DNA from: Balanoglossus misakiensis
Lineage: Eukaryota; Hemichordata
Direction: 5' to 3'
DNA length: 64,000 bases
Assembly (NCBI GenBank): GCA_040954595.2
Contig: CM082576.2
Location: 7,998,001-8,062,000, forward strand
Below are positions 10,902 to 20,910 of this stretch, piece after piece; position 1 is the stretch's first letter; every line of letters starts with the position of its first letter. A program made the position numbers and the translations under genes. The notes below the pieces were generated by a model. That model ran no database searches. It was not told the DNA's origin and was given only the letters and a program-made list of their open reading frames with translations.

Positions 10902-11658
10902 AAAATTGACTTTTCCTGGGGGCTTCCACAACACATGGTTGGTTTGGCTACCACGGTGATCTTATTTCGAAGTGATCTTTGATGTTACATATTCAGTTTA
11001 TGAGGAAACCAGACGACTAGATGGTGGTTTCACAAACATTCCATTTTGATGCACCTGTTTGATGAGCTGTAGGTGCCTATTGTCTTACATCATTTGGTTT
11101 GCAAAGTGTGACCGTCTTTTGATGTCGTCGTCTTTTGATATTGTCATGGAAACTTGTAGGTCACATCACACAATGCCTATGTTTGCTTTCAGGTAATGTA
11201 AACATCGATGGTCATGATGCCAGTTCAGATTTCATCAGGTTTCAAGAGGTAACTTCACGACTCAAAAAAATTGATCTTTCTCATTTTTTGTAGCAATACG
11301 ATTAAGATTAGCCTTTTCAGATGGTTCTTTCTTTGGTTACACTACACTGCTTGAATTGCTTGATCACTATATGAAAAGATACTGCACTAATGATTATTTC
11401 CAATTGGGTGGGATATTTTTCTGCCCTACTGCATGGTGGATTTCGCAAATGTAAACTTCTTGATATTTAGACTGAAATTTCTGATTTTATTAAATTTCCA
11501 AATGAGGTTCAGGGAACTATCTGTGATGTCATATGATTATTTCATTTTACATTTGTCTTTGCTGTGATATTTTAACTGATGTACTCTCTAGATAAATATT
11601 ATTTCTTTGGTGTTATTTTGCCATTTACTTCCTTGCTGTTGTTGCCAATGTAACACAG
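10902..11658 (+). repeat. Left arm of a diverged inverted repeat around the minisatellite
   Basis: Blocks of this arm recur in reverse complement and in the same order on the far side of the tandem array. They are a 21-bp perfect block at 10902-10922 (pairs with 14078-14098), TTATGAGGAAACCAG at 10998-11012 (pairs with 13970-13984), an approximate GATGCACCTGTTTG, AAGTGTGACC near 11104, TATGTTTGCT near 11180 and CCAATGTAACACAG at 11645-11658 (pairs with 13607-13620). Sequence between blocks has diverged and carries indels. Confidence 0.6.
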
Positions 11659-11699
11659 CCCAACCCTCCCTGTTTCTATGCCACGTACTGTGAATCCCA

Positions 11700-13553
11700 A
11701 CAATATCCATCCCATGGACTATTGTCAGCCAATAACCAATTACACTCACCATAACCTCATAACCACCATTTTACAAACCACTGTGACCAAACAATATCCA
11801 TCCCATGGACTATTGTCAGCCAATAACCAATTACATTCACCATAACCGTTTTACAAACCACTGTGACCAAACAATATCCATCCCATGGACTATTGTCAGC
11901 CAATAACCAATTACATTCACCATAACCGTTTTACAAACCACTGTGACCAAACAATATCCATCCCATGGACTATTGTCAGCCAATAACCAATTACATTCAC
12001 CATAACCGTTTTACAAACCACTGTGACCAAACAATATCCATCCCATGGACTATTGTCAGCCAATAACCAATTACATTCACCATAACCGTTTTACAAACCA
12101 CTGTGACCAAACAATATCCATCCCATGGACTATTGTCAGCCAATAACCAATTACATTCACCATAACCGTTTTACAAACCACTGTGACCAAACAATATCCA
12201 TCCCATGGACTATTGTCAGCCAATAACCAATTACATTCACCATAACCGTTTTACAAACCACTGTGACCAAACAATATCCATCCCATGGACTATTGTCAGC
12301 CAATAACCAATTACATTCACCATAACCGTTTTACAAACCACTGTGACCAAACAATATCCATCCCATGGACTATTGTCAGCCAATAACCAATTACATTCAC
12401 CATAACCGTTTTACAAACCACTGTGACCAAACAATATCCATCCCATGGACTATTGTCAGCCAATAACCAATTACATTCACCATAACCGTTTTACAAACCA
12501 CTGTGACCAAACAATATCCATCCCATGGACTATTGTCAGCCAATAACCAATTACATTCACCATAACCGTTTTACAAACCACTGTGACCAAACAATATCCA
12601 TCCCATGGACTATTGTCAGCCAATAACCAATTACATTCACCATAACCGTTTTACAAACCACTGTGACCAAACAATATCCATCCCATGGACTATTGTCAGC
12701 CAATAACCAATTACATTCACCATAACCGTTTTACAAACCACTGTGACCAAACAATATCCATCCCATGGACTATTGTCAGCCAATAACCAATTACATTCAC
12801 CATAACCATTTTACAAACCACTGTGACCAAACAATATCCATCCCATGGACTATTGTCAGCCAATAACCAATTACACTCACCATAACCTCACAACAACCAT
12901 TTTACAAACCACTGTGACCAAACAATATCCATCCCATGGACTATTGTCAGCCAATAACCAATTACACTCACCATAACCTCACAACAACCGTTTTACAAAC
13001 CACTGTGACCAAACAATATCCATCCCATGGACTATTGTCAGCCAATAACCAATTACACTCACCATAACCTCACAACAACCATTTTACAAACCACTGTGAC
13101 CAAACAATATCCATCCCATGGACTATTGTCAGCCAATAACCAATTACACTCACCATAACCTCACAACAACCGTTTTACAAACCACTGTGACCAAACAATA
13201 TCCATCCCATGGACTATTGTCAGCCAATAACCAATTACACTCACCATAACCTCACAACAACCGTTTTACAAACCACTGTGACCAAACAATATCCATCCCA
13301 TGGACTATTGTCAGCCAATAACCAATTACACTCACCATAACCTCACAACAACCGTTTTACAAACCACTGTGACCAAACAATATCCATCCCATGGACTATT
13401 GTCAGCCAATAACCAATTACACTCACCATAACCTCACAACAACCGTTTTACAAACCACTGTGACCAAACAATATCCATCCCATGGACTATTGTCAGCCAA
13501 TAACCAATTACATTCACCATAACCTCATAACAACCGTTTTACAAACCACTGTG
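11700..13553 (+). repeat. Minisatellite, 22 tandem units of 80 or 91 bp
   Basis: The array has one 91-bp unit (11700-11790), thirteen almost identical 80-bp units (11791-12830), seven 91-bp units (12831-13467) and a slightly short last unit (13468-13553). The 80-bp form lacks 11 bp found in the 91-bp form, and the missing piece is bounded by ACC repeats, as in slippage or microhomology deletion. Each unit starts with a foldback: ACAATATCCAT, a CCC loop, then ATGGA-C-TATTGT, an 11-bp stem with one bulge. Near-identity of the central units shows recent homogenisation. There is no ORF through the array. Confidence 0.97.
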
Positions 13554-13606
13554 GGTTTCATATGAGATGTCCCTCATCTATAACCAACCCCAAAATACTT
13601 ACCTTT

Positions 13607-14098
13607 CTGTGTTACATTGGGCATTTACGTATACTTACCTGTATGGCAAATGATATGGCACATGCAGCAGCAAAGATATTGATACAGTATAAAGGCTACG
13701 CAATCACAATACATGATTTTAGAAATTTAGATGAAGTTTGTGAATCATTAGTATATTTTGGTATTATTATCTTCTGAACCACAGCAAACATAAGCTTCCA
13801 TATTCCTAACCTACATACATAGATGTTTTTTTTTTTTAATTCAATTCTGATGTCACTTTAACATCACACAATTTCTACAGCATAATGGTCACACTTGACA
13901 AACAGATGCATTAATTATGATCTTTTCTGTCACTGATATTACTTCACTTTATAAATTTTTAAGTTCTGCCTGGTTTCCTCATAAAACTGTCTACTTTGCT
14001 TATTATTAAATGTGAACATACTTTCATTCCTTTGAAACTTCGATATGTTGCAACAGAATTTGGTGTTACCTTGCAAACCCCCAGGAAAAGTCAATTTT
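13607..14098 (-). repeat. Right arm of the diverged inverted repeat
   Basis: This is the inverted and shorter counterpart of 10902-11658. Matching blocks are CTGTGTTACATTGG at 13607-13620, GGTCACACTT near 13888, CTGGTTTCCTCATAA at 13970-13984 and a 21-bp perfect block at 14078-14098. The order of blocks mirrors the left arm. About a third of the length is missing relative to the left arm. Confidence 0.6.
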
Positions 14099-14250
14099 GG
14101 CCACGAGTACATAATTCAAACACTTTTGTCACTAAATTTTTGTCTGACGATGATTGAGAGTGAACTAACATTTGGATGTTATCATATTTTTTTTATCAAT
14201 TGGATTTTCAAATGTATTTTTAAATATCTTGTAGCTGTCTTCTAATATAA

Positions 14251-14625
14251 GGTGTTTCAATATTTTGAGAAATATTTACAATTTCTTTTTAACTGTTCAT
14301 GTGGAAATTATTTACATTATTTACAGAATTTGATAATTTGGATACGGCTGTGAATTTGATTTTTTTCATACATATATACATATCTTTGAATCGCATTTTT
14401 TTTTTCAATTTATAATTTCAAATGTCTGAATACTTGATGAGATAAAAAACACATATCTGTCTTTTGATATACCTGTATAATGAATTTCAATCTTTAGAGA
14501 AATATTTACAATTTTGTTCTTTTTCATTTGGAAAAATATTTACATTTAGTTTCATACATTTTGACATGATTTGGATACTGCTTTGACTTTGAGTTGTTTC
14601 ATATTTACGCATATACACATGATGA
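14251..14625 (+). repeat. Diverged tandem duplication, AT-rich
   Basis: Two copies about 235 bp apart share the series TTTCAAT, GAGAAATATTTACAATTT, a TTTACATT block, TTTGGATAC-GCT and TTTCATA. The first copy covers about 14251-14395 and the second about 14486-14625. The pair lies just outside the right inverted arm and may be part of the same element. No function is known. Confidence 0.5.
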
Positions 14626-14911
14626 AGAAATTACATTGGAAGAATAGCTTAATTTTCAGAGTTGGTGTTATATTTCTACTTGTTGTAATTTGACCAAGAT
14701 AATCACATTTTCTATTTTAATTGGAATATTTTTTTTTTAAATTTTCTTCATTTTAATTTTTTCTTTGATTTTTAATGTTTTTAATTTTTTTTAGTATTTT
14801 TAGTATTTTTAATTGATTTGACTATATAATAAGTTTACTTTGTATTTACAAATAAATAAAGGGGTCTGGAGCCCTTACTGTACCACTGTACCACACCTAG
14901 CCTGACAGTTA

Positions 14912-14942
14912 CCACAACCTCAGATGATCAACGAGGTTGTGG
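14912..14942. other. Stem-loop near the 3' end of the minus-strand gene
   Basis: CCACAACCT (14912-14920) and AGGTTGTGG (14934-14942) form a perfect 9-bp stem with a 13-nt loop. It lies about 85 bp beyond the stop of the minus-strand gene at 15027, so it may be in its 3' UTR, or it may mark the end of the repeat element to its left. Confidence 0.35.
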
Positions 14943-15026
14943 GAGCGGAATCTTTTTTTTTTTTTAGGTTGTAAGAAGACTCGTCTGAAAAACACTGCCA
15001 GGATATGGTGTGGTTGTGTGGTAGAT

Positions 15027-16387
15027 TTACTTCAAGAGGTACATGTTGAACTGCACCACCTTGCGGCGCTGGCTGGATCTATCTGCCCGGGAGCGCTTCT
15101 TTTCCACTTCCATATGGCATCGTGGAACGTCGCCTCCATGGATCATCAGGTCAGGCAGGGCGCCGTTGAAAGTGCTCAGGGTGCGGCGGATGGGTGGAGC
15201 GGGCACAGCGCTTCGGACCCCTCGGACGTCCATTTTCTCTGGCCTCTTGAAGGGCATTTGGTTGACGTCGATTGGTGGAAGGCGGGTGTGGTTCATTGGT
15301 GGCTTCAGTGATGGGCTGATGTTCCTGGAAGAAATTGTGCTCTTGTTAGATGAGAATGGTGAAGTGACAACAGGTGTGCCCCTGGCCTGATACCCTGGGA
15401 TGAAAAGGCATTAAAAGCCGAATGAGCAGCAATTTTGGGGAAATAATGTTAATGAATCAGAATTTGATGCACAAAAATCCCAATGTCGGAAGAAAAAAAA
15501 TCGTCCCTGCAAATGTTTTATCTCAGAGTCAGGACATCCGGTGAAAAATGTCACAGAGGTAGCAAAGGTAAAACATATTTAAAAAATAACAGACTCGAAA
15601 CAGGTGTTCAAGCGATACAATTTCAGGGAAATAATATCATATGTTCCTTACCTCTGGGGCAAAACAGTGCCGCTTATGGCTGGGTTGATCGTAGGCAGCT
15701 TGACTTCAGTGTCAGATTTCTCCTTGATGCCATAGTCGACCCTCTTCTTTCTCAAGCTCTGCTCGAAGTTCCGACGGTAGGCTCCAGCTGATGCCATTGG
15801 TGAACCGATGATGATGTTTGACCCGCCGACCGGGTCCAGCTGTTCCTCACTCAACGCATGGTTGGAGTTGGCCTTGTTCGACTCCTTGGCCGCGGCGTTG
15901 CGGTGGATCGGAGGGAACAGCAGGCTCTGCTTTTCCGCCGATTCATTGCGGACCGCGTCGAAAATTCCATGGCACGGCTGGATGAACTTGGGCAGTTCAG
16001 GCTCGATGGTCGGAAGATGGATGGCTCTTGAAGAAGTGGTATCTTCGTGGGACCAAGCAGCCAGTTCGTTGCCCGAACCTTTCTTGAGGCTGGTTTGCCT
16101 GTCGGGGAAAAAATAACAGTTTTCATCACCGAAAATCAATAAATAGCACTCTGAGCTCCTGTCATCTACGGAGGTATTCCGAACTGAATTCAAGTTTCCT
16201 TTCTCCAGCAATGGAGCAAGGAGCAATTCCGCACAGAGCCGCTACAAAATATGACAATCGAACACACGTACACAAGCCATCGCCCCTCAGAAAAAAATCG
16301 CAAAACAGGATGAAAATAAATCTATACTCACCATGCTGCATCAGCACGCCTGAACCTGACCGCTTTACCTTTCTTATCTCTCGTCAT
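15027..16387 (-). CDS. Unrecognised basic protein, three exons
   Basis: The exons are 16332-16387, 15652-16098 and 15027-15381, giving 285 aa in one frame with GT-AG junctions. At the last intron, the acceptor ending GCCAG (exon starting at 15381) keeps frame, while the nearby ...TATCAG acceptor would not. The protein begins MTRDKKGKAVRFRRADAAW and is rich in Arg, Lys, Ser and Pro. Repeated short patches resemble each other: IHLPTIEPELPKF, VKLPTINPAISG and TRLPPIDVNQMPF, each L-P-[TP]-I. The C-terminus is very basic (EKKRSRADRSSQRRKVVQF). No signal peptide, membrane segment or enzyme motif is visible. The LPxI patches could be short linear binding motifs in a disordered protein. It is head-to-head with BRMS1. 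I do not recognise the family. Confidence 0.6.
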
Positions 16388-17138
16388 GATGAACAATTGC
16401 GCTGTTTATAGTGCAGAATTTTGCAATTTTCAGAGAGGTGCGAGAACGCTCCTACTACTTCAATTACCGATCGGTAACTAATAAACTTTTCACTGGGTAA
16501 CTACATAAAGTTCCAAAATCGCAATTGGACCTTTCCACGTTGTTTTGACGGTTCTAAGACATGGGTTATGGTTATAACACACTTCTAGGCTTTTCAAGTA
16601 ATCATGTTATGCGCAAGCTTTTCTTATTTCATAAAAATACTTCTGATTGGTTTTAATATATATATTTTAGTCGGGAATGTTGAACTAGGAATGATTTGTC
16701 TTGCCATGAGCAATCTTTACCTATTTAGCAATGGTTCCGCCTGATAACTTTCAGCCAATTGAAAAGCCAATACACACAAAATATGCAAATGATGCGGGCC
16801 TACGCTCAAATTCAGCTATTTGCGAAGGTTTTTCTCATAAAGTTCAAAGAGTTTACATTTTACAATTCTGTTTTTGCTTTTATGTCTACCGACTCCACAA
16901 TTTTGTCATGATTTTCCTTGAAATTCGTTGTAAATCAGCTAATTACTTGTGCGCCTTTGCGACGAGCCGTTTCCCGGCAACGCCCGACGGCTACCTTTGG
17001 TGGCGCGCTTTTTTCGATAATACTTCCGTACATGCGCACTTTGTGGCAGCGTCTGTTCGTCCCATTCTTTGAAATTTGGAGCTGGACTCCTTTGCTTTAT
17101 TCTTGTCAAAAGTGACCACACGCACTTCACTGACCAAC
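16388..17138. promoter_or_regulatory. Divergent promoter region between the unrecognised gene and BRMS1
   Basis: These 751 bp separate two divergent starts. The part next to BRMS1 (16950-17050) is CpG-rich, with GGTGGCGCGCTTTTTTCG (E2F-like) near 17001 and an NRF1-like ACATGCGCAC near 17030. An in-frame upstream Met for BRMS1 exists at 17076. No TATA box is evident. Confidence 0.45.
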
Positions 17139-20100
17139 ATGCCTTCGATCGACGAAACAGGCGACAGCGAGACAGAAGACATGGAGCAAGAGCAGAGTAC
17201 TCCAGACAGCGGGAAAACAAGCGAAGACACTGACAGTAGTTCAGCGTCGGACGAAGATGAAGACAGCTCGGGTAAGGCCGCGTCGTGTTGTTGTCGGTAT
17301 CGCACACTACACTGTGTTGTGGGTTTCATTTGTCCGAATCGCTACATGTTACAGTTCACATGTCTCGCCGTTTTACGCATAAGCAGAATAAAATTTTTGA
17401 TTTGCCAGTGTCACGCACTATTTACACAAATTCATGAGTAGTCGAGTTACCTTTACAGTGTAATTTGTAAACCGTTGGCCAACAACAACATACAGCTTGT
17501 GCGAACAACAGCTTGACCATTGCTACATTGTACTACCTCGACCCCCAGTAATTAATGGCATAACTGGACAATCCTTGCATTCCAGCATCTATCCGTGACA
17601 TTGCTAATACACATGAAATTCTGTCCATGTCGAGTATCAGATAATAACTAAATCATAGAGGTTTTTTTTCATTGTAATTTTGCTTCATTCAATGTATACG
17701 TTGTATGACTGAAATATACATGTACACATAAATATTCATGAAATAAAATAAAAGCTATGCTTAGGCCATTGTTATGTTTTGGACATTTTATTGAACATAT
17801 ATGTTGCTCAATCATTGTATCTTACTAGTTGTATATCATGTCTGACTGGTCAGTCTCTAACTTCTCATTATCGCTCTGAATGAGTTGATTTAACTTGAGG
17901 GATGATTGAAATAGGGGTTTCATAATGATGGAATATAACATTTGTAGATATGGATGAAGAAGACTGTGAGTACAGAAGAACAGAGTGTCTTGATGACATG
18001 ACAGATTTAGAAAGACAATTCACAGATTTGAAAGAACAGTAAGTTCATACTTTATATTGTTAAACAGAAAAATATTGATTGATTCTTAGCTTTTACAAAA
18101 CATCTGATCTTAGTCATAGATGACAAAACTTTTGTACTCAAGAAAGTAAGTGTGATTGTTAGTGAATCATATCAAAATCAATCAAATCTAAAGTAACTTA
18201 AGATCCAAAACTGAAGAGACTGTAGATTCATGTTTCTGTTCCCTGATGAGAAACTTCTTATCAATTAACCACACAAATTTCTGTGATTTCAAAATAAAAG
18301 ATTATACAGGGAAAGGCTATGTCAAGTAGAAGCCAAACTCATGGAAGTAAAGAGTGGCGGAGCTGACGAGTATCTGAAACCCCTGGAGGAATTGGAACAA
18401 AATATGCACATCCGAACCCAAGTTGCCGGCGTGCACAGACAGCTGAAGCAGATAAACATCAAAAATAAATATGATTGCGAAGACAAGGCAGCCAAGGAAA
18501 ATTATGAGGTAAATTTGTTGTATATAGACTTAGTGATTGATTGTTTTATCATACAGCAGCCGAGGATGGTACCATATGAGCCATTAGACATCCCATGAAT
18601 AACTCAAAATGTGGTCATAATATGTTGTTTTTACAGAGTGATAAAATGCTTATTAGTGATCAAATCAGAGCTGAAATAGAAGAAAAACTTAGAAGACTTG
18701 AAGAAGACAAACATAATTTAGATTTGGGTTCAGGTTTGTATATCTTTGGTGTTACCATTTTCTTGTAATGAGTAAGGAATCGCAAGTGCACTTAGCATGT
18801 GTTGAATGACTGGTGTCAAAAAGTTCATTAATTAATGACATGTAGCAAATTATACAGAATGTTCACTTTTCACGTGCGTCTCCCTCCTGTAGAATTTTGG
18901 AATGACTCTCCAGTGGTCAAGAAAAGCCGCAAGAAGTCAGATGCAGTGAATGGAGAGAAAAAGAAGAAAGCTGTTTCTGTAACAGATATCCTTTCTTTGT
19001 ACAAATCCGTTGAGGAGTCGAAATTACAGCTGTTTTTGTACAGAATGATATTCTCTCAACCGCAGAGTTACCTGTACATTTTTAAATGGTTGTATGTCAT
19101 CTCTGTAGGTATGGTGAGAGCATACTCAACCACCCCAGCATTTTTCAAGCAAACACTGAACAAGTCATTCCTAAATCAATTTTCTTACCTGCATGAACAT
19201 TTCTTAGAGCAGCCACGTGTTTGTATGGCTGGACACCTTTCTCTCATGCGATTACACTCCTTGACTGTGTCACGTCCATATATTGTGTACTTGCTCAGAG
19301 ATATTGACATTTTAGAAGATTGGACAGCGATTAGGAAGGTAAGTGTGTAATTCTTGTTATTGAAAAGAAACGCTTTGGTCAATGTGAATCAGAATGTCAA
19401 GCAGCCAGGGTGAAAATCAGTAGTGGTAGTAGTGGTAATTCTAGTTGTACTACTGCTAGTATTAGTGGTTGCAATACTGTGAAGCACTTTGTAATACCTT
19501 GTATTAACACTTGATCTTTTATCCACCAGATGAGGAATAAAGTGGTGTTACCCTAGCATAAGCTTCAGTCTGGGTAGTTGATCATGTGGTAACAATGCTT
19601 CCAAATTAGTACAAGCCTTTAGGCATTATTTGTCTGGAAAGCCAAAGTGGCGATGCAACATCAAGTCATAGCCAGTTGTTTGATCAGACTGAAAAGGCTG
19701 CCATTATTGAATTTAAGTCCCCATTGTTTTGTACTTGGAATTGTGTCATTGCAGCGCCCCACACGGGGGTCAATTTGGGTAACTTGGATCTCATGTATTA
19801 ACAGTATGAAAAGTCATGAACTTTATACAGTGGCTGGATGTTATAGAGTGTGAATTGGTCAGGAAAGGTATAATATTGCACATGTACACAGCCGTCCACC
19901 CCTTGCGCACCTGTCCCCAAGCAAAAAAACATTCTTTGTTATCAAAGCAGTCTCTGTTCTTGTTATAATGTGGATAAACAATATTCCTGTTTCAGGCAAG
20001 GAGTGCGGCAGCAAGACGGAAAACTGAACGTGAGTATTTACTGGAATCCTGGTGTTATTTCCAACACTAAACTTCAGTTGGTGGAAACAGTCTTTCTTGT

Positions 20101-20910
20101 CATTCAAACCAGACTTGATTGTCTTTCAAGGACTGTCAAAGTAAAACTTCGTGCAGACATTAAAAACTCATCCTCAGGTATCGCCCATATTGTGAGTGTA
20201 TATTTTTACTCACACCTATCTTTATCCTTTTCCTGCTTGCAGATGTATATAGAACAGAGAAGAACCCCTACAATGCGAGATATGAAGATGGTAAATTATT
20301 TTATGAAGGTAACTGGTATCAGAGGGGACATCGGATTGTCATCGACAACAAAGATGACTCTCCACTCTTGTAAGCAACCCTTCTGACTTTGGTGCTTGGC
20401 TCATCAAGGTTATACCGTAGGCATAGCAACATTTTATTTTGTTTTATTTTCCTCTGAGTTGAGTATCTTTCCTGTTTTTCTCTTTTTTAATCTTTTTACC
20501 TCATGCATCTTTGTATTATTGTTGTCGCAAGAATTCTTCTGAAAGCAGTTGTATAAAAACATGTCAGATGCTTACAACGTGAAATCTCTCCCCTCCCCCC
20601 CCCCCAACTGATGGCTCAGGCATCTAAGGGTAACAACCCACTCTTTACATTTGGAGATGGAGGATTTTGCTATCAGAATCACCCTGCACATTTCTCATAA
20701 TCTCTCCTTCCTCTTCTCTCCTGCTGCCAGTCTTTTGTTCAAACCAGAATGTTCTAATACTGTTTCTTTCCTCTCCTTTCTTTCAACAGTGCAACAATAA
20801 CCGCAATCAACACGGGGGAGGTGTGGGTGAAACGAACCGATGCAACCAAATCGAAACTGTACATAGCACAACTCCAGAAAGGAAAATATACAATCCGGCC
20901 GAGTTCCTGA
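17139..20910 (+). CDS. BRMS1L: BRMS1/BRMS1-like Sin3-HDAC complex subunit
   Basis: The exons are 17139-17271, 17948-18038, 18310-18508, 18637-18733, 18893-18985, 19274-19338, 19996-20029, 20243-20369 and 20790-20910, giving 319 aa (human BRMS1L 323, BRMS1 246). After an acidic Ser-rich N-terminus come the Sds3-like hallmarks: [28 protein letters not shown], the coiled coil [39 protein letters not shown] and the C-terminal [18 protein letters not shown]. The full C-terminal region makes it more BRMS1L-like. A single gene is likely to be ancestral to both vertebrate copies. The protein scaffolds Sin3/HDAC1-2 repressor complexes in the nucleus. Intron 5 is AT-AC. The start matches the family's MP start; a Met 21 codons upstream is also in frame. 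Poly(A) signals are at 20916 and 22521. Confidence 0.95.
18986..19273 (+). other. U12-type AT-AC intron of BRMS1, stop-free in frame
   Basis: The intron starts ATATCCTTT, the exact minor-spliceosome donor. It has a TCCTTGAC branch site at 19258-19265 and ends CAC nine bases after the branch A. No GT-AG alternative gives the conserved junction. Splicing here restores VTGPYIVYLL, matching VSGPYIVYML of vertebrate BRMS1. The intron is 288 nt, a multiple of three, with no in-frame stop. Confidence 0.9.

Noticed and set aside
11700-13553. Possible CRISPR-like array because of regular repeats
   Set aside because: The repeats are contiguous with no unique spacers, and the genome is an animal's; this is a minisatellite.
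14912-14942. Helitron 3' hairpin
   Set aside because: No CTRR end follows at the expected distance and no TC start was found.
15360-15390. The ...TATCAG acceptor for the last exon of the minus-strand gene
   Set aside because: It breaks the frame; the GCCAG acceptor a few bases away keeps the long open frame.
18986-19273. Reading the BRMS1 segment between exons 5 and 6 as ordinary coding sequence
   Set aside because: It is open, but the family lacks it, and exact U12 donor, branch and AC signals bracket it.
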